64,000 nucleotides of DNA. Origin: Spirometra erinaceieuropaei. Taxonomy: Eukaryota; Platyhelminthes; Cestoda; Diphyllobothriidea; Diphyllobothriidae. A program made the position numbers and the translations under genes. The notes below the pieces were generated by a model, which did no database searches, was not told where the DNA came from, and saw only the letters and a program-made list of their open reading frames with translations. Where the stretch lies: the NCBI GenBank assembly GCA_902702965.1, contig CACRXP010000002.1, forward strand, positions 1,232,563 through 1,296,562. The letters are read 5' to 3'. Below are positions 1 to 13,647 of the stretch, in pieces; within the stretch, counting starts at the first letter, position 1, and every line of letters starts with the position of its first letter.

Positions 1-31
1 TACTCTCGATCGCAACCGACAGGACAGTTGG

Positions 32-215
32 CCCGTGGCTCAATTGGGCAGGACTTAATAACGCCTAGTGACCAAAGAAGAGGAATTCGAGCCCCAGGTC
101 CTCTGCTGTGTAAATTAATATTCCCGATCATAACAAGACTACGGGCCCGTGACTCAATGGCAGGGTGTTTCGCTTAATGCGCAGCGACCCGCGTAATCTG
201 GACCTGGATTATGGT
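32..215 (+). repeat. tRNA-like SINE fragments (weak)
   Basis: Two short stretches, near 32-105 and 143-215, each begin GGCCCGTG(G/A)CTCAAT, which resembles a Pol III A box. The first also has a B-box-like ATTCGAGCCCC. They look like decayed tRNA-derived SINE heads in direct orientation. No cloverleaf can be drawn convincingly, so the call is tentative. Confidence 0.35.
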
Positions 216-249
216 ATGGTTAACGGACAAAAGTTAGCAAACCGGGAAG

Positions 250-3200
250 ATCCATTCCAGTCCACCTTGCATTCGTTGGTGCTCCTATTAATACCATGCC
301 TGTAGAAGATGACATCGCAATAGGACGCATATTCGCCATGAGTGGATGAAGAGACACGAAACACCGCCCAGACCCTCGACAAGTCTAGTTATATCCTATC
401 TGACAGTAAACACCTCCAGGAAAGACCCAACTTACAGCAAAATAATCAGCCACAGTTGACAGGGCTTTCTAGAGGAGGATAAGTGACATTAAATCCATAA
501 TTGGAGATGGCTTCAGCGCCGAGTATGCGACGGCTCACATTCGAATAGGCGTAACCGATGCGACTGACCACACAGCGGTATCCGCGGGAAAAGCACCCTC
601 TTCTTCATTCGTATCAAGAGTGGGTCAGGTCCAGATTTCAGCTGATCACCCAGTGGTCACCTTAAGGTTTAGTAGGTAGTGGCCTGTTAATGAATCTCAT
701 GACTCTATTCGAGGCTTGTTTGCCTTAGGAAGCCAAGCACATCGGGTCGCTAGTAGTCCAGTGCGCATATATTTATCCCCAATCGGTCGGAGACCCCGAC
801 GCCCACTGATGCATTGGAGAGGTGTGAGCCTAAGCCCCATTACTGAGGTGCAATTATGGCAATTAGTCACATATCCTCATACAACAGAACTGGCGAGTGT
901 AGAACCACTAGGATGCCCTTAAAGTTGTTGCTTGGACAGCTTCCAGCTAACGAGATAGCGTCTCTTCCTCGACACGGGGGTCGGAATGCAATACTTGCTT
1001 CTTAAGGCACTTCTCGCATGCGTCGGATGCTGGTCAATGTGTGGAACGCCTTTGACACTCACCTTATGATACGGTAGCCACTCACCTCCGGTCGGATTGA
1101 CTTTGAAAAGCAAGGGGCGAGGTCAATCAAATGTTTGATTTTCATAATCAATGGCGCAAATAACATACAAGTTAGACATTATCTACAAACCATGAGTGCG
1201 TATGCGTGTAGTGTAGACAACGAAAGTAGGAAGACTTAAAATGTCACAAAAATTACCTTGTCTCCAGGAATCGTCGCTTCTGAACTGGATCCAGCCCCGG
1301 AGCGGAATGCAAAAACATTGCCAAGTCGTCCGTTTCGTCGCTCAAAATCTCGTATTTCTGTAAGTACTTAATACCCTGCACAAAAATAAGGAATATGTTT
1401 CCCTTCACATGTCTCCTACCTCGAAGGCATCTATGTTGAAGGTAAGTCGGGCCTCATCTAGACGCAAAAAGAGAATGCGGAAGGAGAAATTCGGTTGCTC
1501 TGTCCATGTTTTGTAAGCTGAACAGTAGGGCCACGTTGCACGACAAAGCCTGTGCCAGTAGTGTTAGGCCTGCTCTTTTTAAAACGAGAGCCTACCCCTG
1601 CCAAAGAACTTCATCAGAGGCCAAATTCCACCAGACGCATGCGGCCAGGTAGAGGTCAGTGGCATTTAAGTAGGACAAAATGTCGAAGGCCAACTCCGGA
1701 GGCAGATGAGCCAAGTTGAGGGATTTGGCATCTTTCTCTGGAGTCCCTGAGGAATCTAGGGAAAGCGAAAAAGGTGAGTTTACGCGTGGATGCGTGGCTC
1801 ACACAAACCTGCAATACTTCTGCTGACATTTCGACGAATGACGCTACAGAAATTAGCAAGAGTTGAGTCCTGCCGTGAGCGCGGGAACGGGTTATCGGGT
1901 GTCAGGGTATACGACAGCAATTGGCCCATCTGTAAGAAGAAAGAGGAACTTTGAGGACAAGCTGTAAGTTGTAAAAAAACGTGTAACTAAAGGAAGACAG
2001 TTGTGCGAATTCCACTTGGTTCCACTGTCGGATTCGATAATCAGTTTAGCGAACGCGCACATGACTAGTAATGAGGCCGAAAACACACTGAAGAACTTCG
2101 GACAACAAAAAAGTAGCAGGCGCGATAAGACTAGGACGAATGCTGTAAAAAAGCAAGGTTACGTTTTAAGTCGACGTCTCCGTAGGACATTCTTAATCAA
2201 GAAATGGTGTGCGCCGAAAAGACTCAAAGTAGGGCGTCGACACATTTAGGCACGCACACTTAATTATTATATTTTCGGACCAAAATCTGGAAGAGAGAAA
2301 TGCGTGGTTGTGATAGCTCAGAAGTAGACCACATGGCGCAAGTTCGCAGAATCGGCGGTTTGACCACAACCAGCAGCAAACGATTCTGCGTCTGTAAGTG
2401 TTTTAAGTGGGGATACTTCCATCATAAAATTATCAAACGAAGCGATTTCTTGGTGTGCTGGGCGACTGGCAACGGACGAAGTCTCCTTTAAGTTACTGAT
2501 TTTGTCGGGGTCACATCGCATATACGGCTGGAAATCGCGAATCGACAATCGCGACCTCAAACCCCATGACCTTCAGTCGTTCTCCCGCAGAATGGATGTA
2601 AATTTGTGCGATGCGGGCAAAAGGCCCAAGTTTAACTGGCAGAACGTCCACCCACGTGGCTGGGTGCGAAAAATTTTCTGTCACAGCATTGCTTCTATAA
2701 GCATTTTCGGCGTGTGACCTAATATTTTAAAGCGGAAAGCAAAGAAAGTAAGTCTGACCGCTAACAGTTGCATTTGGCCATAAACGGATTAATCCCTTTG
2801 GCCCAAAACCATGAGTTAAAGCACCGAAAGTAATGTAACCAGATGCTCGAGCCGTGATCGTGCAAGTGTCCGATGCCTGTAAGAGGTGCTTTCTGGTAAG
2901 GAATGACTATTCATGCAATAAGATGGAATTCTGATCCGGTCGGGCATGATTATGGTGCAAAGTTGGAGATGGTGAACACCGCTATGTTCCTTATGGTGCT
3001 TGCTGTCCCAAGAATCAGTAAGCTCACAAATTTAGTGTCGGCATAGGCAATATGACTGAAATTCCTTGTTGATTTATGAGGGTCGTCTTTACTGACAGGG
3101 CGCGGTTATTCTCGAAAAGCTGAAACGCTGCCTAATATGCCAAATTACACGCTTGTAAAGTTCGGATCTTTGACTGGTCGTATACGGCTAAGTTGCAAAG

Positions 3201-6200
3201 CCCGAAAACGTGTCCACTAACTGACGGAGCATAACGAGATTGTTCGATGTCTGGGCGTTTCTGCCCAAGGAAATGTGTTTGGCCGAGTACTTTCAAGCGT
3301 ACAAGCACCAAAACGAGCCCGATGAATCTAGAGTAGTCGGTGATGGTTGTGACAACAAGCATGGATAGTATATCGGCCTAGTCTTAATTCTACTTTAGAG
3401 GATGTAGGGTCGCAGAATGGCACTTATGTAGATTTTTCCTGTTTGCCAGAAAGTACGATGATTTTCGATGTCGGACTCATTACCTGTGTGGAACGGGTGT
3501 GTCACACTTTGAAGTTAGGGATCCAAGAGCATGGCAATGGTTGGATACAGAATGAGCTGATTGGAATGTATATTTAGGCCAAACTGCACCTGGCACTGTT
3601 TTATAAGTGCTTCCGGTGTCAAAACGGTCACCTACCTTTCGAATACGCAAGGTAGTTATAGTGACTGCCGTCCCGGTCACTTATAACTATCCTACTGGGA
3701 AAAGTAGTCGGTTAAACGCCATATGTTTTCGTAGTTCACTTACACGCACGAAAGTGTTTATTGTTAGCTTCTGAAGGTCTTGTTGAAGGAAATTAAGTCC
3801 TCTTAAAATTCATCCCTTACAACAATAAAATATTCCGACCCGGAAAAATATGTGCCCGATCATGACTTGCGATACTGATGTTATTTCTAGGTTCCCACAG
3901 AAATTTGCAACCTCTTCGCATATCCAATGCCGCTCTCACAGCTAAGTGTTGATAAAGGCAGCTTATAAAGTTAAATATATTAATTGCAACCACAAGGCGA
4001 ATACCATTGTTGTCGAGGTAATTGCAAGTCATTCAAGTAGATAGTAATCAGTGAGCGCATAAATAAAATCGAATATAAACAAGTAGTCTACGGAAAATGA
4101 GCCGGCAGCTATCGATCATGCAAAAGAAAAGGCGATGCAACGGCGGTTTACAACTACGGAAGGTAACTGTTGTCCGCTCGCAGCGCCCAAACCTAGAGGA
4201 CTTAGCCGATAGACAACCTCAACTTCGAGAAGGTACGCAATTCCACGAATAAGCTGTTCACGAACATGGTTCCTAAGTTCAGAGGTGTTCTTCGTGTGGA
4301 ATGCAAAGTATCGTGACCCAGAAACACGCTACCGGTGAACCGTAAAGTGATAAAATTACGGAAGACACACCTACTAAACGCCACCGGAAGTTGACAAATT
4401 CCCACCCAATTGCCCACCTACACGCACATTTACATTACCCAACGTAGTTGCTGCTTGTACGGTTTAACCCTAGTCTGTAGTCACTTAGAGGTGCCTGAGA
4501 TAGATATACGTTTACAGACGTAATAAAGATTTCATGTGCCAATAATTGCTGGTTTTCTACTAACGCAGTGGGAAAAGTGTAAACGGAGTTGGACAACACA
4601 ACGACGGGTAGGTGAAATTGTCATGGCTTGCGGTATAAGCCACCAAAGCTTATGTCGTCATGGTGCTACCTTCGTACGAAAAGCATAGGCCGGCATCCTG
4701 ACCGATACATGTTCCACCATGCATATGCGTGCTATTATTGTTGTGGGCCTCTCTTTCTCAAAATCATGGTGAGCTCACGGAAATTTTTCAAGTGAACAAG
4801 CGCCTTCTTTCAGCGTGGTCTACAAGTCCGCAAGCCTTTATAAAGGCTTGCTGCTATCGCAGCTATTTCATTAATGCAGTTTCCCAAAACTACGAGATGC
4901 CTCCGGCAGGTCTGCTGGTAAACAGGCAAAGTTAAAAAAATAGATCGCGGAAATATCCACCCGCACTCTGCCGTAAAAATATGGAATAAATCAAAGGTTT
5001 GATTTTAGGTAAAAACGGATGAACAGGCCGACTCATACCTCGACATACCGTACACCGAACCGCAAACTCCCATTCATCCAATCGCTTGTCAGGTCTTCAT
5101 CGAGGCATCAGTCTGAAGCCAGAGTTAATACGTAGAAATTGCTGGGGGACTCACAGACATCGGGGTCTTTTGACCCCTTTTCAGAGAATCAGCTTGAAAA
5201 CGAAGCCACGGACAGATTTTAAAAGATTCATCGATGATCTTCGATAAAGTGAGTGTTGTCCAACTTTCTGAATTAAATGATCAATTTTTAGTTCTGAATG
5301 TTTCGCCCATAATGCTTCTGCGTTCGAGGCTGTCTTTCATGTGAATAAGGAAATTACTGATGATTTATAGGGAGCTAAAAATCAATTTTATATAACAAGG
5401 TCTGTGATAGAGTCCATGAACCACCATCCGGCACTGGTTCATCCACGAATTCTTTTGCGTGTTAGGTCCCTCGTCGCTGTTTAATGGCTGCACCTCCTTC
5501 TACACGTGAGTCGGCTAGTGTTCCTTGTGCCTTGGGACAAGCTCATTGTCAAATATTGTAAAAACCCTCGTGCTCAATGTCCTTCTCTAGTCTTCACCGT
5601 TAGTACCCAGTTTAAGTTCTAAATGTGCCAACTCCGATGCACTACATTGGTCACCTTGTTCTGGTCCGGCATGAGGCTCTGTTGGCACGAATTTTGACTT
5701 CAACTCTTCTGCCGCCGAACAAATATTCATTTTCATCCCTAAATTCCTGGAGAAATGTTTTCCCCATCAAGATATCATCGTTTTATAAATCCACCTAACC
5801 GCCACAGTAGCCTCAGTTATTTTAAATGGGACAACTTGCTAGTTCCTCCACGATCATCTTTCATCAATCCTTCTGATATTCTTGTTAAATTTAGTTTTCG
5901 TGAGGGCATTATCGATGCAAGAGAACATGTACGGCATTATTCACTAAAATCTTTGCTTGAGTCGATCGACTGAGAAGTGACAGAGCGTGTAAATAATCTA
6001 ACCAATGACGAGTAAGTGTCGCGTGCTAGGGTTTCACAATTTAGGAGAGTATAGTCAGTTTAAGTTAGTTTATCAAGGGTATTAGGCTTCCGCCTTTGAG
6101 CTCCCTATCCATATCGATAAATTGCAATATAATAAATTGTTAAATCAGTAAATCCGGCGATTCAAAAATGGCCGGTAAATGTGGGGCAGGCGCAAACTGA

Positions 6201-6290
6201 CACCATTAACAGTTTCGTTTTGTATTCGCGATGCAAACAGTCCCATTTAAAACACTGGCCCTTTATATGAATTAGTAATTTTTTCACAGA
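250..6290. other. Anonymous DNA, no gene recognised
   Basis: About 6 kb in which every open frame is short (under about 80 codons), overlaps others on both strands, and lacks a recognisable domain. I see no splice-bounded exon series, tRNA or microsatellite. Old repeat debris is the likely content, but no second copy in the window supports this. The 72-codon frame at 5755-5973 and the 68-codon frame at 4729-4935 were inspected and not recognised. Confidence 0.5.
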
Positions 6291-6299
6291 TAGTGTAGA

Positions 6300-8060
6300 A
6301 GGAAATCTGCAGAATCTCAAAGAAACTACGTCATCGAGTCTGGACAAGATAGAGCTGAAGGTCTTGAAAGAAGCGGCAAAGAAATTCTCCGAACCACTGG
6401 CGTGTGTCCTTCATTCTTCACTCGAACTGGAGCAACTGCCACCCTAATGGAAGACAGCAAATATCTACTCGATATACAAAAGTCTAGTCTGCATATGTTT
6501 CAAAGAAACGTAAATTGTACTTAAGAAAGTAGAAATGGATTTCGTGGAGGAGGGTCCCTTAATCTTAGGGCTCCAGCACGGGTCCAAGCAGAGCCGTTCT
6601 TGATTTTCTAGCATTTTGCCCTCTACTGAGCAGTGGGCTCGTGTACCGGACGAGGAGGCAGGTAGGATTGACGTCATCTACAGTGACTCCAGGAAGGCGT
6701 TAGGCAGTGCTCCACGCAAGTGCCGAATTTACAGATTATCTGAAACTGCAACAAGAGGCATGCTGCGAGCATGGATCGTAGAGTTTTTTAAAAAGCGGTC
6801 GCAACCCCTATGAGTTAATGGTTCGGAATCATCCTCTTACCCCATTTTTAGGTGGTGTACACCAGGGTTCAATTCGCGGACCGTTTCTATTTCTAGTCTA
6901 TAGCAACAACTGTGTCGACGACTCTGATAGAAGCGTCGTCATGTCTCCTGACGACGTCAAATTCTGTAGAGACATTTGGTCTAACGAAAATGGGCACAAA
7001 CGTCAAGAGAGTCTAAATCAACTCAGCAACTAATCTGCTCGTAGACTTAAATAATAAATAAATAATTTTTTTAATACCCGTGGGGGTCCGGTCATAGCAA
7101 GTAAGAATAAATTTTTGTATGAATTTTAGAACAGGTTGACAGAATCTATACAGCACTTCATTTATAGATAATTGAAAAAGTAATCTGTTACGAAGAATAA
7201 CGAGCTAGCAGTGAAAAAACCCCCTTTCGAAAAGAGAAAATGAATATGATCGGATTAACATCATAGAAGAAAAAGTGTCGCTCATGAGAGGATAAAAAGC
7301 AGGCAGGACCGGCCTTCATGTAGCAGTGTATAGCGGATTTCATTAAGGATTAAGTATGCGGGTCAGATAGGACTGGGCTGCATGCAGTAGAGCAAAGGGT
7401 TCTAAATATTAACGTTAGTACATGTTTGGTATTAAGACTCTGTACCACAAGCACCAGTGAGGAAGGTGATTCCCTCCGATATCTCCTTGATGGGCAGTCC
7501 CTTTCAAAAGTTGAGGAACTGAAAGACATCGGCGTCCGAATAACCTTCTCTCTTAAACAATCATCACAGTGTCTAAAGGCGACTGAACGCGCGACGCAGA
7601 CGTTGTTTGCCCAGGGACAAGAATTTGTGTAGATAGATAAGGAGCTGTTTTGAAAGGCCTTTGGATCATTCGTTCGGTTCGTGCGGTTTAAGGCGTATTA
7701 TTGACGGCTGGAACAAGTGCAGGCGAGGGCTTCGAAGATGGTCAAGGATCTTGTTCATCCGCCTTCTGAAGCCAGAATGGGCGAACTCTGTTCTTTCTCT
7801 CAAATGCAAACAACTGCGTGGTGACGCCATTTGAAGCTACCGGATTACATGAGACCGTGACTGTGCTCTAAGGCCTGAGGACTTCCTCGAATTGGCTGGG
7901 ACGGACCGTCTGCGTGGCCATCTCTTCAAACTGAGCAGTAAGCTTTTTCGTAGCAATTTCCGATAGAACGTTTTCTTGCATAGGGTCTTTGGCCATGGAG
8001 CGGACTTCCTGTTACGGCAGCGCTTTTAAGAACTGCTTAAACATCAAAATACAGACAAGA
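6300..8060 (+). pseudogene. Non-LTR retrotransposon RT remnant (CR1/Jockey-like)
   Basis: This is a decayed reverse transcriptase of a LINE. Pieces appear in order but in shifting frames. At about 6345-6450 is the segment preceding the RT core (LKEAAKKFSEPLACVLHSSL). At about 6818-7033 is the core around GGVHQGSIRGPFLFLVYSNN, with the catalytic FADD box degraded to SPDD. At 7426-7632 is the post-palm segment (DGQSLSKVEELKDIGVRITF). From 7640 to about 8000 come thumb and tail pieces (ASKMVKDLVHPPSEARMGEL; TDRLRGHLFKLSSKLF). Many stops and frameshifts make it inactive. A 0.35-kb repeat interrupts it at 7040-7400. No endonuclease part was found upstream, so it is probably 5'-truncated. The clade call rests on motif style only. 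Confidence 0.75.
7040..7400 (+). repeat. Dispersed repeat X, copy 1
   Basis: AT-rich sequence that separates two consecutive parts of the 6.3-8.1 kb RT remnant, so it is probably an insertion. It shares a long alignable stretch with 8405-8835: an AATAAT-rich start, a run of A before CCCC, then ATGCGGGTCAGA(T/C)AGGACTGG near the end. No coding potential is seen. Confidence 0.65.
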
Positions 8061-8404
8061 TACTCATTCGTTGAGTGAGTGTGATGCATCCAATAAAGAT
8101 TGCGTCAATGGTGACAGTTTGCGCCTGTTCATGCATGCTGACGCACTACGCTTTCCGTAATTACCTCTGTAAAAATTGATGCTGCTATTTTCTCGGATAT
8201 GAATAGGGAACTCGAAGATGAAAGCCCGATTTCCATTAGAAGGTGACTCATAGGTGACTCATTCACATAGCCGGCGATGGTTTGACTCAGGAAGTACTAG
8301 AACATTTCTACGGTAATTTGGTTGTTTACCAGAGTGCCCAGGAGAAAACTGAAGATATGCGGACTCTTGCCCATACGCTGATGTCTTATCTTCTTGTCCG
8401 TTTA

Positions 8405-8835
8405 ATACACGCGTTAATAATAATTTTTATTAAAGACCCGTCCTATTTCCCGCCTCTTTCCCTCAATAAACTGAACTGAAGCAAGGAAAAATAAGTTTAC
8501 ATGCGAATTTTAGACGAGGTAGGCATAAACTGTACAAAGTGCAATTCATAGTTTCTGAATTAGTAGTCCGTTAAGAAAAAAGGTGAGCGGGCGGTGAAAA
8601 AAAACCACTCAAAAATTAAAAAATGATTGGATTAATTTTACAGCAGAAAAAACCCCTCGATAAAAAATAATAACAACAAATGCGGGCAGGGCTGGCCTGT
8701 ATGTGGCGGTATATAACGGATTATAATCGGACATCGTCAGGGCAGAAATAGATGTCAGCCTCGAGGGGTACGTATGCGGGTCAGACAGGACTGGCCTGCA
8801 TATGGTATTGTATATGGGATTCGGGATTGACATCG
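8405..8835 (+). repeat. Dispersed repeat X, copy 2
   Basis: Second copy of the sequence at 7040-7400, in the same orientation and just beyond the 3' end of the RT remnant. Its last part holds two tandem versions of an about 80-bp unit: GCGGGCAGGGCTGGCCTGTA at about 8683, then GCGGGTCAGACAGGACTGGC at about 8775. The first copy has less of this tandem part. Non-coding. Confidence 0.65.
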
Positions 8836-9156
8836 TCAGGGCGAGATTGATTCGCTGGATGCGATTACTCGCGTCAAAGAGGCCAGACGATAGGAACCCA
8901 GACGCGCTCGACCACAGTCCACTTCGAGCTCAGCCGAGAAGGGGGGAAGGGAGGTACGACCAAACTACTAGTATACGGCGAAGACTGAGGGTTCCGCCGT
9001 GAGCGTCGACAGACCGCAGGAGGTCGGAATGCGGGAGATGACATCAAGAACTGTGAAAATCGTGACTATGGGGTAGGAGTGATAACAGTGGATTTAGAAA
9101 CAAATTAAGAACAGGGTTTCTTATGATATAAGTGAATGTTTCCCCTTGATCTACCA
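8836..9156. other. Unassigned spacer
   Basis: GC-richer stretch between repeat X and the next RT remnant. It holds no frame I recognise and no second copy that I can see in the window. Confidence 0.4.
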
Positions 9157-10288
9157 CTAAATCCCAGGAGGACCCTTCTCGAATTCAAGAATCTGAGTGT
9201 TCGGGAATGAGACCGTTAACAGTGCCTTTATGCCTTCCGGTGTAAGATGTTTGCGTAATTTCGACTTGAATACCAGTAACTTAGGCGATAATCTAATTTC
9301 AGGCGGAAGATTATTCCAAAGGAAGGCATATTTGGAAGCAAAGAAGAGGGAGCGCTTAGATGTAGTACAAAGAGGCGGCGGAATCACCATGCAGGAGTTG
9401 CGCGTGGCATAAGACCGATCTCTGGGAGTGAGAGTGTCAATGTGCGGAAGACTGGAGCTAGAGTTGATGCGAAAAAGGAAGCAAAGGCCAGCTTCGGGTC
9501 TTCTAACCCACAAAAACTCAATGTTCGCCAGCTGACATCTCTGAGTATAAGAAATACTGGACGAAGCTTGAGAGAACAGTTTCCGGGTGAAAACCCTCTG
9601 AACATTTTCGATTTTACTACGGTCGCAGGCGTTCATTAAACCGAAGAAAGGACAGCAGTATTCGAGGACTGGAAGAACAAATATTTGATAAGGGTTTAGT
9701 TTCACTTCAGGAAGGAAAAAATTATGCGATATGAATCCATATATCTGCGCGGCTTTGACAGAGATTCTAGCTGCATGAGGTGATAAAGCAAGCTTATTTG
9801 TATAACTTTATGGTGAGGCATTCTGAGAGTGAGTTATCCTGAAAAATTATGGGACCAAGCAGTTTGGCAGGACCAAACGACATGAACCTACACTTGGATG
9901 ATGCAAACTCCATCAACCATGTTGAATCCCATCTGCTTAAACGTAGTAAATCGACATTAATTTTTTCAAAAAAAACGTTTGCGGTTTCCCTAGAATATGA
10001 GTTAACACACATGAAATTATCGGCATAAACTAAAGTTTGTGAATTTCCGAGTCCATTCGAAATATCATTGATGTACAGAAGGAAGAGTAGCGGACCCAGA
10101 ACCGTGCCTTGATGTACGCCACTCGTGATCGAGTGAGGTGCCGAGTAGCTTTTACCCACCATGACTTTCTGATATCGGTTGGACAGATAGGACCTGATGA
10201 AGTCGAGTAGAGGCGACCGGAGGTCGAGAGCTTCCAATTTTACTAAAAGACGTCTATGGGCGCCTTGCCAAAGGCTTTGCGTAGGCAC
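9157..10288 (-). pseudogene. LINE reverse transcriptase fragment (CR1/Jockey-like)
   Basis: On the minus strand the frame 10288-9794 holds the RT palm: an HRRLLVKLEALDLRSPLLDF segment, then SGVHQGTVLGPLLFLLYIND, then YADN where active enzymes have YADD, so a catalytic Asp is replaced. The frame ends at about 9794, but the next frame continues without loss of homology (SPHAARISVKAAQIYGFISH, then LPVLEYCCPFF and the NVQRVFTRKLF thumb motif) to a stop near 9157. That is one frameshift. The fragment lacks the RT N-terminus and any endonuclease. It starts abruptly at about 10290, where the zinc-finger element on the same strand ends. The shift and the changed active site make it inactive. Confidence 0.8.
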
Positions 10289-10681
10289 AGTCTCATACTC
10301 GAGTCACCCGTGCAACAGCAACCGCACGGAGATCGAGTCGAGACGCACACTTCCCGTTTGCGTGGGAGGTGGCAGTTGGGTGCTTGCAGTGGGTGACGTT
10401 TATTGTGGTGAGGTAGTGGTGAGGGAGGGAATGTGTGATGTTATGGTGCAGGTGTACGTAGATGCGCATGCGGCCGAATAGGCCCATGCGATGCCTGAAG
10501 GTGCGAGGGCAGTGTGGGCAGTGGAGACGAGCTTGGTGGGTGTAGGTTGGTGCTCCAGGCACTGGTTCGCCAGTCTCCGTGCGATGGATTCGCAAGTGAC
10601 CGGCCGGGTCTATGCGTGAGGTGAATTTTCGTGGACAGTGTGGGCCTGAGAAGTCGGCGGTGTCGGTGTCAGATACGGAGG

Positions 10682-10827
<146 letters not shown>

Positions 10828-11236
10828 TTGATGATGGGCGCACAGGGCGGCGAACTGAGAGTGGAGGTGGGCGTGGTGGGTGTGTTGGATGTGGTGGGTG
10901 TGTCGGAATTGTGGTCAATTCCGCTCTCGTGGATGCGCATGTGGCCGAATAGACCCATGCGGTGCGTGAAGGTGCGAGGGCAGTGTGGGCAGTGGAGGCG
11001 AGTGCGGTGGGTGTAGGTTGGTGCTCCAGGCACTTGTTCGCCAGCCTCTGTGCGATGGATTCGCAAGTGACCGACCAGGCCGATGTGTGAGGTGGAGGTG
11101 CGATCGCAGTTAGGGCAGGTTTAGTCCTGGTGTCTACGGCTGTGATGTTGATGGTTGAGAATGTGGAAGGATTGTGTGCGGTGTTGATGCGCGTGGCAGA
11201 CGCCACAGCGGCAGGCGTTTGAGTAGCAGAGGAAGG

Positions 11237-11277
11237 GGAGGAGGAGGAGGAGGAGGAGGAGGAGGAGGAGGAGGAGA
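11237..11277. repeat. (GGA)n tract
   Basis: Imperfect GGA/AGG tract of about 14 units between RT and finger 2 of the retrotransposon. On the minus strand it reads as poly-Pro or poly-Ser, matching the low-complexity linker expected there. Confidence 0.9.
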
Positions 11278-11782
11278 GGGAGAAGGAGTATGAAAGTGGT
11301 GGTTTAAGAGGGCCGTCAGTGTCATTTGATGTCGTGGAGGACGAGGAGGCGTTAGGCGGACTGACGGCCGTTGGTGCGGTCCGGTCGACGCAGTTAATCC
11401 GAAGATGTCCAACAAGTCAGATTCGAGCCCGGAATGTCCGTTGACATCGAGGACACGTTGGAGGCAGTTGTGCGTTGGTAATGTGAGGCGGGCGCAGCTG
11501 GGACTTACGGGCTTCACGTTTGACTTTGGCGGCGGAGATGCGGTTGGCTTCGTAGATCGCAGCGCCTGTCTTCACTGTCCTCCTCCAGGTCGGTCGATCG
11601 CGGGCGAGCTCTTACCAGTTGGTCGGGTTGATTTGCAGGCACTTCAGGGAGGACTTCAGGGTATCCTTGTAACGGCGAATTTGGCCTCCTGGACGGTGAG
11701 AACCTGTCGCGACGTCTCCGTAGAAGAGTCGTTTGGGTAGTCTCTCGTCGCCCATGCTCATCAGGTGGCTGCTCCAGCGCAG

Positions 11783-13647
11783 CTACATTTGTCTCAGCAT
11801 GGTATAGATGCTGAGGATTCCCGTCCGTTCCAGCACATCAGTGTCGGGGATGCGATCCTGCCAGTTCAGCCTCAGGATGCGACGAAGACAACTGAGGTGG
11901 AAGTGGTTCAGACGGCGTGCATGCTTTGTGAACACCACCCAAGTCTCCGCTCCATACAGTAGCGTCGGAAGGATGACGGCCTTGTACATCTTCAGCTTCA
12001 TGCTCAGCTGAAGACCGTGCCGATTCCAAACTGTGCTTTGGAGGCGACCGATGGCTTGACTGGCTTTCGAGATCCTGTTAGCAACTTCGTCATCGATCTT
12101 GGTGTTACGGGAGAGGGTACTGCCCAGGTACGGGAAGTTCTCCACCACTTGCAGTTGGGTCTCATTCACGCTGATTTGCGGCGGCGCGTTGGGGGCTGTG
12201 ACTGAGTTGGGTGGCGGCTGGTGCATCACCACCGTCTGCTGCGTGTTAATGACCAGACCGAAGTTCTCGCAGGCAGCGGAGAACAGGTCCATGCTCCGTT
12301 GCATCTCCTCTTCCGAGGTGGTGTTCAGGGCGCAGTCGTCGGCGAAGAGGAGTTCTTGAACGGTGGTTGTGGAAACGCGCGATTGGAAGTGCATCTGTCG
12401 TTGATTCAGAAGGTGACCGTCCATCCCGTAGGCGATGCGGATCCCGGGGCGTTCATCACGGCAGGCGTCCATCAGCATGGCAGAGGACATAAGACTGAAG
12501 AGGGTGGGCACCAACACGCATCCCTGCTTCACTCCGTTGGTCACTGCGAATGCCTCTGAGGCAGCTCCGTTGTCCGTGACTCGCGCTATCATACCGTCGT
12601 GCAACTGACGCACCGTCTGAATGAATCGCTCCGGACAGCCGAATTTCTGTATGATCTTCCACATTCCTTCACGATTCACCGTGTCGAAGTCTTTCGTCAG
12701 GTCCACGAAGGTAGAGTGCAGGTGGGTCCGCATCTCCTGGCACTTCTCCTGAAGTTGACGGGCGGCGAAGATCATATCCGTGGTCCCACGATGACGACGG
12801 AAGCCGCATTGACTTCCCGGCAGAAGGCCCTGTTTCAGATGATTATTCAGACGATTGAGGAGGATGCCAGCGAAGATCTTCCCGGCAATGTTCAGCAGAG
12901 AGATGCCGCGGTGGTTGTCGCAGACTTGGCGATTCCCTTTGCGCTTGTAGAGATGCACGATGGTTGCGTCCTTGAAATCTTGCGGGACTTCATCTTGGCG
13001 CCACATCTCCTGGAAGAGCGCAGTCAGGTGGTCCATGAGTTGGGGACCACCGTGCTTGTAGACCTCGGCAGGGATTGCGTCCGATCCGGGTGCTTTCCCG
13101 CTGGAGAGTTGCTGCACGGCCCTGATGGTTTCCTGGAGAGATGGCGGGAGGTCGAGGTCCACGTTGGTCTCCACTTGCGGCAAACGGTCGATGGCAGCGT
13201 CGGAGATGGTGGAGGGGCGGTTGAGGACGCCTCAGAAATGCTCGGCCCATCGCTGTAGGATTTCTGTCTCATCAGTCAGGAGGGTGCCACCGTCGGCGAT
13301 GAGGGGAGGAGCGGTGCCCTTCGTCGGCGGACCGTAGACAGCTTTGATCGCGGAGAAGAAGTTCTTCCATTCGTTGCGGTCCGCGTAGCCTTGGATCTCC
13401 TCAGCTTTGTGAGCAGTCCAGGCGTCCTGCATTTCGCGCAGTCGTTCCTGAAGGTGGCGGCGACTACGGTAGAGAGCAGCATGTTGTCGTCGGTGGGGTG
13501 GTCTACGTAGGCTTTGTGTAGGCGGTTCTTCTCAGCTAGCAGATTTCTGATGGTGGCGTCGTTGTCGTCGAACCAGTCCTGGTGTTGGCGGCGTGCTCGA
13601 CCAAAAACGGCTAGCGCCGTCGACTGGACCGTGTCTCGCAGTTGACA
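11783..13647 (-). pseudogene. Retrotransposon reverse transcriptase domain
   Basis: The frame 13183-11783 is open for 466 codons. It opens with [20 protein letters not shown] and [15 protein letters not shown] (RT finger region), then [20 protein letters not shown]. The first catalytic Asp region reads [16 protein letters not shown], where related elements have [20 protein letters not shown] follows, then [16 protein letters not shown] with the FADD active-site pair intact. The thumb region continues through [20 protein letters not shown] and [14 protein letters not shown]. The linker 13647-13190 (WKNFFSAIKAVYGPPTKGTA; ILQRWAEHF) is in other frames. The RT core looks potentially catalytic, but the polyprotein around it is broken. 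Confidence 0.85.

Noticed and set aside
2300..6347. Similar CFKW-containing frames at 2.4 kb and 6.2 kb as a shared repeat
   Set aside because: Only about 15 bases agree clearly, too little to support a repeat family.
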